From: Caballeronia choica
Lineage (GTDB): Bacteria; Pseudomonadota; Gammaproteobacteria; Burkholderiales; Burkholderiaceae
Length of the DNA: 64,000 nt
Direction of reading: 5' to 3'
Assembly: GCF_001544535.1 (NCBI RefSeq)
Contig: NZ_FCON02000018.1
Coordinates: 1 to 64,000, forward strand
Under the pieces are notes generated by a model. That model was not told where the DNA came from and did not search any database. It saw only the letters and a program-made list of their open reading frames with translations. Below, piece by piece: positions 1 to 9,380 of the stretch (its first letter is position 1; the number at the start of each line of letters is the position of its first letter). The position numbers and the translations under genes are program-made.

Positions 1-1046
1 TCGATGAAGACGCCAAGATCGCCCGGGTCGCTGAAATCGAGCATCGTCGTGAGGAGCGTGAGGCTCGCGACCGAGTCGTCGCCGCGCGCGCGCAGCACCG
101 CCAGCGCCGACGAGAGAATCGTCCCGCCGACACACCAGCCGACCGAGTTGACCTTGTCGGCGCCGGAGATCGCGCGGCCGACTTCGAGCGCCTTGATCGC
201 GCCGTTCTCGACGTAATCGTCCCACGTGATGTGGCCGAGTTCCGCATCGGGGTTGCGCCACGACACGAGGAACACCGTTTGACCCTGCTCGGACGCGAAG
301 CGCACGAACGAGTTTTCCGGCTGCAAATCGAGGATGTAGAACTTGTTGATGCACGGCGGCACGATCACGAGCGGCCGCTCGGCGACCTTCTCGGTGAGCG
401 GCGCGTACTGGATCAACTGGAACAGTTCGTTCTCGAAGACCACCGAGCCTTTCGACACCGCCACGTTGCGGCCGACTTCAAAGGCGCTTTCATCGGTGAT
501 CGAAATGCGTCCGCGCTTCAGGTCTTCGAGCAGGTTTGCGAAGCCCGCGCGCATGCTCTCGCCCTGGGTTTCGACGGCCGTCTTCATCGCCTCGGGGTTG
601 GTGGCGGGAAAATTGGCGGGGCTCATCGAGTCGATGAACTGGCGTGCGTAGAAACGCAGCTTGTGCTTCTCCTTCTCGCCGACGCCGGACGCCTCGACCA
701 TGTCGTTGAGCAGTCGCGAGTTGAGCAGATAGGTCTGCTTGAGCAGGCTGTACCACGGATTGTCGCGCCAGGCTTCCGCGTTGAAGCGCCGGTCGCCGCG
801 CTCGGGCTGGACGGCGGGCTCCGCGGCCTGGCCCGTGGCGCTCGCCATCATGCCCATGTAGAGCGCCATTTGCTGCTGCCAGTAGTGCGCTTGAGCCTGC
901 GCGAGCGCAAGCGCCGGCAGTTTGACGGGGGACGACGGCGCTTCGCCGGTGGTTCCGGCAGCGCCGGTGTAGGCTTGCAGCAGCGTCTGCCCCGATTTGA
1001 AAAAGCCCCGGACGAATTCGTCCGGCATGTTGAACGGCGCGGCCAT
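1..1046 (-). CDS. phaC: Class I poly(3-hydroxyalkanoate) synthase PhaC, 5' part
   Basis: The gene runs off the left edge; only residues 1 to about 348 are present. The enzyme polymerises (R)-3-hydroxyacyl-CoA into PHA at the granule surface. The visible part has the class I N-terminal region, the family motif PPCINKFYILDL, and the lipase-like box GWCVGG with the nucleophile Cys at about residue 305 (bases 132-134). The catalytic Asp and His lie outside the window. The ATG at 1046 has AGGAGA upstream. It lies 155 bp downstream of a phasin gene on the same strand, a usual PHA pairing. The family call is very secure; completeness cannot be judged. Confidence 0.95.
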   Translation of the reverse strand, partial: MAAPFNMPDEFVRGFFKSGQTLLQAYTGAAGTTGEAPSSPVKLPALALAQAQAHYWQQQMALYMGMMASATGQAAEPAVQPERGDRRFNAEAWRDNPWYSLLKQTYLLNSRLLNDMVEASGVGEKEKHKLRFYARQFIDSMSPANFPATNPEAMKTAVETQGESMRAGFANLLEDLKRGRISITDESAFEVGRNVAVSKGSVVFENELFQLIQYAPLTEKVAERPLVIVPPCINKFYILDLQPENSFVRFASEQGQTVFLVSWRNPDAELGHITWDDYVENGAIKALEVGRAISGADKVNSVGWCVGGTILSSALAVLRARGDDSVASLTLLTTMLDFSDPGDLGVFI

Positions 1047-1201
1047 GCTGTCTCCTGGGAGTTCTGGTCTAAGAGTCCGCTTTCGCGTCGCGTCGCATTG
1101 CGTCTTGTCTCATCGCTTTGCGACGCGCGATCGCCCCGCGTCACGCCTGCCGCGCGAAAGTCTGAACTCGGCGTCAGGCGCGGGTAGGGGGCGGGCGCAA
1201 C

Positions 1202-1603
1202 TTAATTGCGCTGCAGCATTTTCTTGATTTCTTCTACGTGCTCGTTCGCGCGCTGCGTGATGCTCGCCATTGCGTCGGCCTGCGACTTGCGCGCGATCTC
1301 GGCGAGATCCTTCATATCTTCGAGCGCCTTCAGGCACGCGTTGCGCGCGACTTCGGTCTGCTTGCCGGGATCGGTGATGCCCGTCGTCGCGGCGGCCTGG
1401 ATGTCCTGCATCGCGCGGCTCAGCATCTCGGTCTGCTTGCGGGCGACCGCCTGCATCGAGTCGTAGGCGGTCTTGTTCGCCTCGACGATCGCCTCGATGT
1501 CTTTCCGGCGCGACTCGATCAGCGCGGACATGTCGACGCCCGGCACCTTGAACTGTTCGAGCATTTTCGTCAGATCGCCAAAGGGATTCGTTTGATCAGC
1601 CAT
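1202..1603 (-). CDS. Phasin family protein (PHA granule-associated)
   Basis: A 133-residue, mostly helical protein rich in Ala, Lys, Glu and Gln, without signal peptide or membrane segment. The N-terminal FGDLTKMLEQFKVPGVD and the following amphipathic helices with repeated polar residues are typical of short phasins, which coat PHA granules and limit their size. It is upstream of phaC on the same strand, which supports the role. No catalytic function is expected. The exact phasin subfamily cannot be decided from sequence reading. Confidence 0.85.
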   Translation of the reverse strand: MADQTNPFGDLTKMLEQFKVPGVDMSALIESRRKDIEAIVEANKTAYDSMQAVARKQTEMLSRAMQDIQAAATTGITDPGKQTEVARNACLKALEDMKDLAEIARKSQADAMASITQRANEHVEEIKKMLQRN

Positions 1604-1866
1604 GACTGTCTCCAGGGGTTATGTACGTCGATCGCGACATTCGAGCAACGCTCATGCCGCACGGACGGGGCGCGAAGCCGGCATTGTGAACGCATCGCCG
1701 TCGGGCATCACTTTACCCTGACGGTGCAAGCCGTGGTCACAACGACGCGGGTTTTTGCCCGGGCAGCAGCGTGGGGGCCGCTGCGCTTGCCTTTGGGGTG
1801 GGCTCTCGTATGGCGAGTGATGCGGCCCCTTGAGCGGGGTGGTGCCTGGAGTCAGGTGCCGCCCCT

Positions 1867-2361
1867 CTAATAGCTGCTCGGGTCCGGCGTAAGCATGACA
1901 GTCCGCTCGATCGCCATTTGCCGGAGCAACTGCTCGTGGTGCCCGAGCATCTCCTTGAGAAGATCGCCGATCGACAGCATACCGATCACCTCGCCGCCCT
2001 CCACCACTGGCAGATGCCGTATGCGCTTGTCCGTCATCAGCTCGATGCATTGGGGAACGGTCTGGTCCGGCGTCACGGACTGCACTTCGTCCGACATGAC
2101 TTCGCGCACCGCCGTGTCCTTCGACGCCTTGCCGCTCAACACGATTTTTCGCGCGTAGTCGCGTTCGGAAAACACGCCGACGAGTCTTCGCCCGTCGAGG
2201 ACGACGAGTGCGCCAACGTCCTTCTCCGCCATCACTTGCAACGCGGACAGCACCGACGCATCCGGCGCCACGGAATAGGCACCCGGCGCCTTGCCCGCGA
2301 GGATTTCGCGGAGTGTCTTGTAGCGCAGCGTTAGCTCCGGGCTATTGAACCTCTGCTTCAT
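1867..2361 (-). CDS. CBS-domain protein (tandem CBS pair)
   Basis: A 164-residue protein made almost only of two CBS motifs, each with the family pattern (VGVFSERDYARK at about residues 77-88 and VIGMLSIGDLL near 135-145). Stand-alone CBS pairs bind adenosine nucleotides and act as energy or redox sensors; the partner is unknown. The start at 2361 is chosen because GAGGAG lies 6 bases upstream; an in-frame extension to 2457 has no ribosome binding site. It is transcribed alone, upstream of the phasin gene on the same strand with about 260 bp between. Confidence 0.88.
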   Translation of the reverse strand: MKQRFNSPELTLRYKTLREILAGKAPGAYSVAPDASVLSALQVMAEKDVGALVVLDGRRLVGVFSERDYARKIVLSGKASKDTAVREVMSDEVQSVTPDQTVPQCIELMTDKRIRHLPVVEGGEVIGMLSIGDLLKEMLGHHEQLLRQMAIERTVMLTPDPSSY

Positions 2362-2619
2362 GATCGACTCCTCGGACACTGCGACGCGGGCTGCGGTGCG
2401 GATTCGTCGAATGGATTCGTCGAATGGATGGCGAGCCGCGCCGCCCTTACTGGACATTAGACCATCCCGTCAGCATTTCAATCGTGAGAACGCGTGTTGC
2501 AGTGCACACGTCGAGCGTCGCAGGCATCTTCATGCCAATATGACGAGCAGGCTTGCCGGCAAAGCACGGCATGCCGAATGCCGCGCGATGTCCGCCGTCG
2601 AATTTTTCAGCCGAATGCC

Positions 2620-2841
2620 ATGCCAGTCTATGACTACGAGTGCGCCGAATGCGGTGCCTTCGAAGCAGTACGCCGTATCGCCGAACGCGATGATCCCGCC
2701 GTTTGTCCAGAGTGCGGAAGCACGGCGGCTCGCATCGTGATCGGAGCGCCGGCGCTTGGCGGGAATGCGTCAGGCGGCTCGGACGAGTCCGCCGGATCGT
2801 ACGGCATGCGTCACCGCGGATCGTGCACGTGCTGCGGTTGA
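2620..2841 (+). CDS. FmdB-family zinc ribbon protein
   Basis: A 73-residue protein starting MPVYDYEC, the hallmark of FmdB-type zinc ribbons. Two CxxC pairs (CAEC at 8-11, CPEC at 29-32) should bind one zinc. A Gly/Ser-rich linker follows and the tail ends GSCTCCG, a Cys-rich end common in this family. FmdB proteins are described as putative regulators near amidase genes, but no amidase is present here, so the role is unknown. The start is set by the conserved N-terminus; the ribosome binding site is weak. Confidence 0.85.
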   Translation: MPVYDYECAECGAFEAVRRIAERDDPAVCPECGSTAARIVIGAPALGGNASGGSDESAGSYGMRHRGSCTCCG

Positions 2842-2877
2842 GCGATTGGAGAAAGCGCGCCAGGTTTCGGCGCGCGC

Positions 2878-2907
2878 TGCGGGGCCCGGCATGATGCGGA
2901 CCCCGCG
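2878..2907. terminator. GC-rich hairpin between convergent genes
   Basis: GCGGGG and CCCCGC form an inverted repeat in the 74-bp gap between the FmdB gene and the aldehyde dehydrogenase, which converge here. There is no clear U-tract, so function as a terminator is only plausible. Confidence 0.3.
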
Positions 2908-2915
2908 ACGGCAAC

Positions 2916-4361
2916 TTACACCGCCATCACCGTAACCGCCTTGGTGACGAGATAGGCGTCCATCGCTTCCGGACCGCCCTCCGAGCCATAGCCCGAATCC
3001 TTCACGCCGCCGAAGGGCATCTCCGCCGTCGGGGTCGCTGGCTGGTTGATCCACAGCATGCCGACTTCCATCTGCTGCGACAGCAGATGCACATTGCGGA
3101 ACGACTTGGTGAACGCATAACCCGCAAGCCCGTAAGGCAGGCGATTGGATTCCGCGATCGCTTCTTCCAGCGTGTCGAAGCCACGAACAGCCGCGATCGG
3201 GCCGAACGGCTCGTTGTTGAACACGTCGGCTTCGAGCGATACGTTGGTCAGCACCGTCGGGGCGAAGAAGTTGCCCTCCGACCCGACCCGCTCACCGCCC
3301 GTCGCGACCGTCGCGCCCGTGGCACGAGCGTTTTCGAGCACCTTGTCCATCGCGGAGAGACGGCGCGCGTTGGCAAGCGGCCCGAGCGTCGTGCCCTCGG
3401 CGAGCCCGTCGCCGAGCTTCAGGCTTTCCGCATGCTTCACCAGCGCCTGCGCGAATTCATCGCGGATGCTGTTGTGCACGAGGAACCGCGTCGGCGAGAT
3501 GCAGACCTGCCCCGCGTTGCGGAATTTCGCGACGCCGGCCGCCTTCACGGCCAGCGCGACGTCGGCGTCCTCGGCCACGATCACCGGCGCATGGCCGCCG
3601 AGTTCCATCGTCGCGCGCTTCATGTGCGCGCCCGCGAGCGCGGCCAGTTGCTTGCCGACCGGCGTCGAGCCGGTGAACGTCACCTTGCGGATGACCGGAT
3701 GGGGGATCAGGTAGCCGGAAATCTCGGCGGGATCGCCGAACACGAGACCGACGGTTCCCGCCGGCACGCCGGCATCGACGAAGGCCTGCAACAGCGCCGC
3801 AGGCGACGCCGGGGTCTCTTCCGGCGCCTTCACGAGGAACGAGCAGCCGGATGCCAGCGCCGCGCTCAGCTTGCGCACGACCTGGTTGATCGGGAAATTC
3901 CACGGCGTGAAGGCCGCCACCGGGCCGACCGGCTCCTTGATGACCAGTTGTTGCGCCGACAGGTTGCGCGACGGCACGATCCGGCCGTACACGCGGCGCC
4001 CTTCGTCTGCGAACCATTCGATGATGTCGGCTGCGGAAAGCACTTCGACGCGCGCTTCCGCGAGCGGCTTGCCTTGCTCCTGCGTCATCAACCGGGCGAT
4101 GGCGGGGGCGCGTTCGCGCACGAGGGAGGCGGCCTTGCGCATCGTCGTGGCGCGTTCGTTGGCCGGAATCTTGCGCCACGCTTCAAAGCCCTTTTGCGCT
4201 GCGGCGAGCGCGCGGTCCAGATCGGGAATGCCGGCGTGCGCGACCTTGCCGATGGGCTTTCCGGTCGCCGGATTCACGACGTCGAGCGTCTTGCCGCTCT
4301 GGGCGTCGCACCATTCGCCGTTGATCAGAAGACGCGTGTCTGTGTAGTCTGATGTAGCCAT
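2916..4361 (-). CDS. NAD(P)-dependent succinate-semialdehyde dehydrogenase-like aldehyde dehydrogenase
   Basis: A 481-residue cytosolic aldehyde dehydrogenase, the normal length for the GabD group. It shows the cofactor-binding region ([21 protein letters not shown]), the catalytic Glu in MELGGHAP, the nucleophile Cys in [10 protein letters not shown] and the C-terminal [11 protein letters not shown] motif. The start at 4361 has AAGGAA upstream; a longer frame to 4388 lacks one. It follows an iron-type alcohol dehydrogenase on the same strand (147-bp gap). An alcohol-to-semialdehyde-to-acid pair such as 4-hydroxybutyrate to succinate is the best guess. Substrates of this family are hard to tell from sequence. 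Confidence 0.88.
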   Translation of the reverse strand: MATSDYTDTRLLINGEWCDAQSGKTLDVVNPATGKPIGKVAHAGIPDLDRALAAAQKGFEAWRKIPANERATTMRKAASLVRERAPAIARLMTQEQGKPLAEARVEVLSAADIIEWFADEGRRVYGRIVPSRNLSAQQLVIKEPVGPVAAFTPWNFPINQVVRKLSAALASGCSFLVKAPEETPASPAALLQAFVDAGVPAGTVGLVFGDPAEISGYLIPHPVIRKVTFTGSTPVGKQLAALAGAHMKRATMELGGHAPVIVAEDADVALAVKAAGVAKFRNAGQVCISPTRFLVHNSIRDEFAQALVKHAESLKLGDGLAEGTTLGPLANARRLSAMDKVLENARATGATVATGGERVGSEGNFFAPTVLTNVSLEADVFNNEPFGPIAAVRGFDTLEEAIAESNRLPYGLAGYAFTKSFRNVHLLSQQMEVGMLWINQPATPTAEMPFGGVKDSGYGSEGGPEAMDAYLVTKAVTVMAV

Positions 4362-4508
4362 GCTGTGTTCCTTACAGTGGTTGTGCAATTGGCCGCGTCC
4401 GCCTGCGGCCAGGAAATACAGGGCAAACGACGATCTTATCCGATCGTGCGCAAACCTTCCCGGCCCGGCCAGGGACGCAAACGCGCATGCGCCGCTCGAT
4501 CCGCCGTG

Positions 4509-5648
4509 TCACAGCGAGGCTTCGAGCATCGCCAGATAGTCGTCGCCGGATGCTTCGCGCGGGTTGGTCTTGTGGCTGTGGTCCTTGAGCGCACCCGCGA
4601 CGATGCGCGGGAACATCTCGCGCGTCACGCCGAGTTCGGCAAGCCCGCGCGGAAGGCCGAGCCTCGCGGTCATCGCGCGGATCGCTGGACCGACTTCGTC
4701 AGCCGACGCGAGGCCCAGCGCCTGCGCGATCCGCTCGAGCTTGCCCTCCTCCAGCATCGACGGCGCCGCGCGGTTGAACGCGATCACGGCGGGCAGGAAG
4801 ATCGCGTTGAGCGTGCCGTGATGCAGACGCGGATCGATGCCGCCGAGCGAATGGCTCAGGCTGTGCACGCAGCCGAGGCCCTTCTGGAACGCGAGCGCGC
4901 CTTGCATCGACGCGCTCATCATGTTCAGGCGCGCGGTGCGGTCGGCGCCGTCGCGGGTGGCGCGCTCGATGTGCCGCCACGCGCGCCAGAGACCGTCGAG
5001 CGCAATGCCGTCGGCGGGCGGATTGAACGCCGGCGCCATGAAGGTTTCGAGACAATGCGCGATGGCGTCCATGCCGGTCGCGGCCGTCATCAGCGGCGGC
5101 AGGCCGAGCGTCAGTTCGGGGTCGCAGATGGCGACCTTCGGCACGACGTAAGGCGAGATCACGCCGACCTTGCGGCCGTCGTCGAGAATCAGGATCGCGC
5201 CCCGGCCGACTTCGCTGCCGGTGCCGGCGGTCGTCGGGATCGCGATGACGGGCGCCGTCGCCGATGTGATGCGCGCTGCGCCGCCTTCGATCAGCGCGAA
5301 GCTTTGCAGCGGGCCTTCGTGCGTGGCGCACACGGCGACGCCCTTCGCGAGATCGATCGACGAACCGCCGCCGAGCGCGATCACGCCGTCGCATTCGTGC
5401 AAGCGGTACATCGCGACGGCGTCGCGCACGGCGTGCTCGTTCGGGTTCGGTGGCGTGCGGTCGAAGACTGGAACGGGCGCCGTGCTCGCGAGCGTCGCGA
5501 GCACGGTGTCGAGGATGCCTGCCGCGCGGATGCCCGCATCGGTCACGATCAGCGGCCGGCGAATGCCGATCCGTTCGCATTCGCCGGCGAGAAGCCGAAC
5601 GGCGCCATGGTCGAACTGGATCTGCGTGATGTAGTTGATGAGGGACAT
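4509..5648 (-). CDS. Iron-containing alcohol dehydrogenase (4-hydroxybutyrate dehydrogenase-like)
   Basis: A 379-residue group III alcohol dehydrogenase. Visible are the nucleotide motif GGGSSIDLAKG (93-103), TTAGTGSEVG (139-148) and the likely metal ligands Asp194, His198, His262 and His277 in GMDAIAHCLET, HSLSHSLGG and HHGTLNAI. The start MSLINYITQIQFDHG fits the family; a longer frame upstream runs through the regulatory region. Its partner is the aldehyde dehydrogenase downstream, and a LysR regulator is divergent. Gamma-hydroxybutyrate oxidation is a plausible role; maleylacetate reductase or another alcohol substrate cannot be excluded. Confidence 0.85.
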   Translation of the reverse strand: MSLINYITQIQFDHGAVRLLAGECERIGIRRPLIVTDAGIRAAGILDTVLATLASTAPVPVFDRTPPNPNEHAVRDAVAMYRLHECDGVIALGGGSSIDLAKGVAVCATHEGPLQSFALIEGGAARITSATAPVIAIPTTAGTGSEVGRGAILILDDGRKVGVISPYVVPKVAICDPELTLGLPPLMTAATGMDAIAHCLETFMAPAFNPPADGIALDGLWRAWRHIERATRDGADRTARLNMMSASMQGALAFQKGLGCVHSLSHSLGGIDPRLHHGTLNAIFLPAVIAFNRAAPSMLEEGKLERIAQALGLASADEVGPAIRAMTARLGLPRGLAELGVTREMFPRIVAGALKDHSHKTNPREASGDDYLAMLEASL

Positions 5649-5658
5649 GATGGTTGAC

Positions 5659-5670
5659 GAAAAGTTATAG
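5659..5670. promoter_or_regulatory. Left arm of a 12-bp inverted repeat in the LysR intergenic region
   Basis: GAAAAGTTATAG lies 11 bp upstream of the alcohol dehydrogenase start and is the exact reverse complement of CTATAACTTTTC at 5778-5789. The two arms bracket the divergent promoters and are candidate binding sites for the adjacent LysR protein. Confidence 0.5.
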
Positions 5671-5771
5671 GACTCCGCGCTGCGATCCGGCGGATGAATG
5701 GCCGGTCGACTGGACCGACGCAATTTCACAGTATATTGTCCGCGACGGCGACGCGATATTGACAACATTTG

Positions 5772-5789
5772 ATAGCGCTATAACTTTTC
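5772..5789. promoter_or_regulatory. Right arm of the inverted repeat, overlapping palindrome ATAGCGCTAT
   Basis: CTATAACTTTTC (5778-5789) is the perfect inverse of the element at 5659-5670 and overlaps the perfect palindrome ATAGCGCTAT (5772-5781), 16 bp upstream of the LysR start. This arrangement suits LysR autoregulation and activation of the divergent gene. Confidence 0.5.
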
Positions 5790-5805
5790 CTCAACCCGGA
5801 ACCCG

Positions 5806-6726
5806 ATGACGCCCACGCTCAACTCGATCATCTCCCGCCTGCACGTCAAGCAACTGCGTCTTCTGATCGCGCTCGGCGAGCATGGCTCGCTGCTCGGCGC
5901 CGCGAAGCAGCTTGCGTTGACGCAGCCTGGCGCGAGCAAGGCCCTGCACGAGATCGAAACGACGTTCGGCACGCCGCTTTTCGTGCGCACGAATCGCGGA
6001 CTCGAACCCAACGCGGCGGGCCATTGCGTGATCCGCTACGCGCGGCTGATTCATACCGACCTCGCGCATCTGCGTGAGGAGATCGCGGGCATCATGCGGG
6101 GCCATGGTGGACGCGTTTCCGTCGGCGTCATCATGGGCGCGGTGCCGCTGCTCACGGATGCGATCACGGCGGTGATGGAGGAGCAGCCGGAGATGTCGGT
6201 TGAGATCGTCGAGGATACGAGCGCTACGCTGCTCGGTTTGATCGATGCGGGGCGGCTCGATCTCGCGGTTTGCCGCACGAGCGTGAGCCAGACGCCGTAT
6301 CTCTACGACAGTGTGTTCGTGCAGGATGAAACACTTGCGGTCATCGCCAATCCGGCGCATCCGCTTGCTGCGCGACGCCGGTTGTCGCTGGCGGGGCTTG
6401 CTGATTACCGATGGGTGGTCTATCGCGCGAACATGCCGATGCGGGTTTTGCTCGAACGCGAGTTCCACGACGCCGGTTTGCGGTTTCCTGCACACTTGCT
6501 GGAGACGACATCGGCGTTTGCTACTGTGTCGTTGCTGCAGAAGAATGCTTCGCTCGTCGCGCTCGTATCGATCGATGTTGCACGGTTTTGTACCGAGCAC
6601 GGAATGGCGTGCATGTTGCCGTTGCAGTTGGCTTCGCGAAGTGAGCCTTATGAACTGGTTACGCGGCGGGATGCGCCATTGTCGGTGGGGGCGCGTATGT
6701 TGATGAATGCGATTGTGGGTGGATAG
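5806..6726 (+). CDS. LysR-family transcriptional regulator
   Basis: A 306-residue regulator with the N-terminal winged helix-turn-helix (about residues 15-70, including GAAKQLALTQPGASKAL and the LFVRTNRGLEPN wing) followed by a periplasmic-binding-protein-like effector domain. It is divergent from the alcohol/aldehyde dehydrogenase pair and probably controls it through the inverted repeat between them. Its stop codon (TAG, 6724-6726) directly abuts the stop of the convergent ABC ATPase gene, with no spacer. Confidence 0.93.
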   Translation: MTPTLNSIISRLHVKQLRLLIALGEHGSLLGAAKQLALTQPGASKALHEIETTFGTPLFVRTNRGLEPNAAGHCVIRYARLIHTDLAHLREEIAGIMRGHGGRVSVGVIMGAVPLLTDAITAVMEEQPEMSVEIVEDTSATLLGLIDAGRLDLAVCRTSVSQTPYLYDSVFVQDETLAVIANPAHPLAARRRLSLAGLADYRWVVYRANMPMRVLLEREFHDAGLRFPAHLLETTSAFATVSLLQKNASLVALVSIDVARFCTEHGMACMLPLQLASRSEPYELVTRRDAPLSVGARMLMNAIVGG

Positions 6727-7773
6727 TCAACGCCTCGGATAAGCCGTAACGTCCCCCTCTACAGAAGCGCTCACCCTTTCCCCCACCCGCGGACTCAGAT
6801 ACCCCGCCACGCGCGTCAGCACGACGCCGTTGCTCTTCGTCAGCCGCAGCCTGACGCTGGCATCGTGCCCATAGAACGTCACGCTCTCGACGATCGCCTC
6901 GAACCCGCCCTCGACATTCGTCCCCACCTGCGAGATGCGGATCTGCTCGGGCCGGATCATGACATCGACGGGACCGGCGTTCATCGGCCGGCCGAGCGTC
7001 AAACGGCCCATGTCGCATTCCACCGCGTCATCGCACACGATGCCCGGCAATAGCACTGCGTCGCCGATGAACGTCGCGAGTTCGGGCGTCGCCGGCCTGC
7101 GGTAAAGCGCTTCCGGCGTGTCCGTCTGCACCAGCCGGCCATTCGACAACACCGCCACCTCCCGCCCGAGCGACAACGCTTCCGACTGGTCATGCGTCAC
7201 GAGCACAGCCGTCGCGCCCGTGGCCGCAAGCGCGTTCGTCACGGCTTCGCGGGTCTCGATGCGCAAGGCGGCATCCAGCGACGAAAACGGCTCGTCGAGC
7301 ATCACGAGCGACGGCGCGGGCGCGAGCGCACGCGCCAGCGCCACGCGCTGCTGCTGGCCGCCCGAGAGTGCCTGTGGCGCGCGATCGCCATAAGAGGAAG
7401 GCAAGCCGACCAGTTCAAGCAGCTCATCCACGCGATACCGCGCGCGACGCTGGCCGCGCGGCAGCCCGAACACGATGTTCTGGGCCACCGAGAGATGCGG
7501 AAACACCGCGCCCTCCTGCGGCACATACCCGATGCGCCGCGCTTCCGAAGGCACATGCAGACCATCGCCCGCGACGCGCCGTCCGTCGATATCGACCGTG
7601 CCGCCATCCGCGCGCTCGAAGCCGCACAGCACGCGCAGGAGCGTCGTCTTGCCACTGCCCGACGGACCGAGCAGCGCGAGCAGCGTGCCGCGTTCCACCG
7701 ACAGGTCGATGCCATGCAGCACCGCATGACCGTCGAACGATTTCGTGAGACCGCTGATGCGAAGCTCGCTCAT
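6727..7773 (-). CDS. FbpC-type iron(III) ABC transporter ATP-binding protein
   Basis: A 348-residue ABC ATPase that powers the permease encoded just upstream. Walker A GPSGSGKTT (about 36-44), Q-loop, signature LSGGQQQR, Walker B MLDEPFSSLD and the switch His in VTHDQSEA are all intact. The C-terminal 110 residues form a TOBE-like domain as in FbpC/PotA proteins. The ATG at 7773 overlaps the permease stop by 4 bases (ATGA), showing translational coupling. It is the last gene of the Fur-box operon. Putrescine or thiamine transport is an alternative in this family, but the operon favours iron. Confidence 0.9.
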   Translation of the reverse strand: MSELRISGLTKSFDGHAVLHGIDLSVERGTLLALLGPSGSGKTTLLRVLCGFERADGGTVDIDGRRVAGDGLHVPSEARRIGYVPQEGAVFPHLSVAQNIVFGLPRGQRRARYRVDELLELVGLPSSYGDRAPQALSGGQQQRVALARALAPAPSLVMLDEPFSSLDAALRIETREAVTNALAATGATAVLVTHDQSEALSLGREVAVLSNGRLVQTDTPEALYRRPATPELATFIGDAVLLPGIVCDDAVECDMGRLTLGRPMNAGPVDVMIRPEQIRISQVGTNVEGGFEAIVESVTFYGHDASVRLRLTKSNGVVLTRVAGYLSPRVGERVSASVEGDVTAYPRR

Positions 7774-9380
7774 GCCGATGCGCTCCGTCCCAGCACGGCG
7801 GACTTGCCGAGCAGCGCGAACAGCAGCCCCGACGCACCCAGCGATACGCCGACCAGCAGCGCCGCATAAGGCGCGGCGGCGGCGAAGGCGAGCGTCGACG
7901 TGTCGCTCCAGACTTGCGTCGCGAGCGTGCGCGTGCCGATCGGCGAGAGCAGCAAGGTCGAGTTGAGTTCGGTGACCACCGAGATGAAGACCATCGTCGC
8001 GGCCGCGCCGAAGCCGGGGCCCGCGAGCGGCAACACCACGCGCCGCGCGGTCTCGCCCCAGCCGAGACCGAGCGAGCGGGCGGTTTCCTCGAGTCGCGGC
8101 TGCGCCTGCGTGAGCGCCGCGCGCACGCTGACGAGCGCGAGCGGCATGAACAGAATCGCATACGCAACGACGAGCAGCGCCGCGCTCTGATACAGCGGGC
8201 GCAGCGCATGCACCGCCAGCGAGACGATCGCGAGCGCGACGACGAGACTCGGCAACCCTTGCGCGAGAAACACGATGCGCTCGAAGACGGTCGCCGCGCG
8301 GCTCGGAAAGCGCACGAGCAGGAACGCGAGCGGCACGCACAGCAGCGTCGTCACCAGGGCGGCGGCAAGCCCGTAGCCGAGCGAGGCGAGGGTCGAACTC
8401 GCCAGCAACGCCGGCGAGACCTCGGCGGGCGTCACGGCAGCCGCACGGCTTTGCGTGAGCCAGTAGCCGATCATGCCGAGCGGCACGCCGAGCGTCACGA
8501 TGGCGAGCGCGGCAAAGCCCGCCACGACGAGCCAGCGCCACGCGCCAAGGTCGTAACGCAGCGCGGCGCGACGCGTGCCGCGATCGAGGCGTTCATAGCG
8601 CGTCGCGCCGCGCACGCGCATTTCGAAGGCGAGGCAGACGAGGCACATCGCGATCAGGATGCATGCGAGCACGGACGCGCCGCTGCCGTCGAAACTCGTG
8701 CGGTATTCCGCGTAGATCTGCGTGGTGAAGGTGCGAAAGCGCAGCAGCGTGAACGCGCCGAATTCCGACAGCACGCCAAGCGCGACGAGCAGCATCCCGC
8801 CGAACAGCGACGGCCGCAATTGCGGCAGCACGACGCGCAAGAACACTTCGATGCGTCCGCAGCCGAGCGAACGGGCGCATTCTTCGAGCGCCGGGTCCAT
8901 GCCGCGCAAGGCGGCCGCGACCGGCAGATAGACGAGCGGAAAGTAGGCGGTCGTGATGACGAGGAGCGCGCCCGCGAAGTCCTGCAAGTCGAGACTCAGC
9001 GACACCCACGCGTAGCTCGTGATGAAGGCCGGCATCGCAAGCGGCGCGACCGTCAGCGCCGACCACAGGCCGCGTCCCGGCAGGCGCGTGCGCTCGACGA
9101 ACCACGCGGTCGCGGTGCCGATCACGGCCGAAGCCAGCGTCGCGCCGACGGTGATCATCAGCGTATTGACGAGCAGTTCGCCGACGAGCGGCCTGAAGAT
9201 CAGCTCGAACGTATCGTCCCAGCCGAAGGTCGCGGCACGATACAGCGTGAAGGCGAGCGGCATCAGCACCAGCAACGCACAGACCGCCGCCGCCGCGAAC
9301 AGGCCACGTGGCGCGCGCTTCCGGCCGCGCGCCGCGCGCGGGGCAGGAAGCGGCACGGCGGCCTTCACGACTTCACTCAT
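7770..9380 (-). CDS. FbpB-type iron(III) ABC transporter permease (fused double permease)
   Basis: A 536-residue inner-membrane protein with about 12 hydrophobic segments in two homologous halves, as in FbpB/ThiP-type permeases. Each half carries an EAA-type coupling loop (EECARSLGCGRIEVFLRVVLP begins near 190, and EETARSLGLGWGETARRVVLP near 445). The ATG at 9380 shares a base with the stop of the binding-protein gene. It imports the ligand delivered by the FbpA-like protein. A longer open frame upstream only overlaps the binding-protein gene and is not used. Confidence 0.92.
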   Translation of the reverse strand: MSEVVKAAVPLPAPRAARGRKRAPRGLFAAAAVCALLVLMPLAFTLYRAATFGWDDTFELIFRPLVGELLVNTLMITVGATLASAVIGTATAWFVERTRLPGRGLWSALTVAPLAMPAFITSYAWVSLSLDLQDFAGALLVITTAYFPLVYLPVAAALRGMDPALEECARSLGCGRIEVFLRVVLPQLRPSLFGGMLLVALGVLSEFGAFTLLRFRTFTTQIYAEYRTSFDGSGASVLACILIAMCLVCLAFEMRVRGATRYERLDRGTRRAALRYDLGAWRWLVVAGFAALAIVTLGVPLGMIGYWLTQSRAAAVTPAEVSPALLASSTLASLGYGLAAALVTTLLCVPLAFLLVRFPSRAATVFERIVFLAQGLPSLVVALAIVSLAVHALRPLYQSAALLVVAYAILFMPLALVSVRAALTQAQPRLEETARSLGLGWGETARRVVLPLAGPGFGAAATMVFISVVTELNSTLLLSPIGTRTLATQVWSDTSTLAFAAAAPYAALLVGVSLGASGLLFALLGKSAVLGRSASA

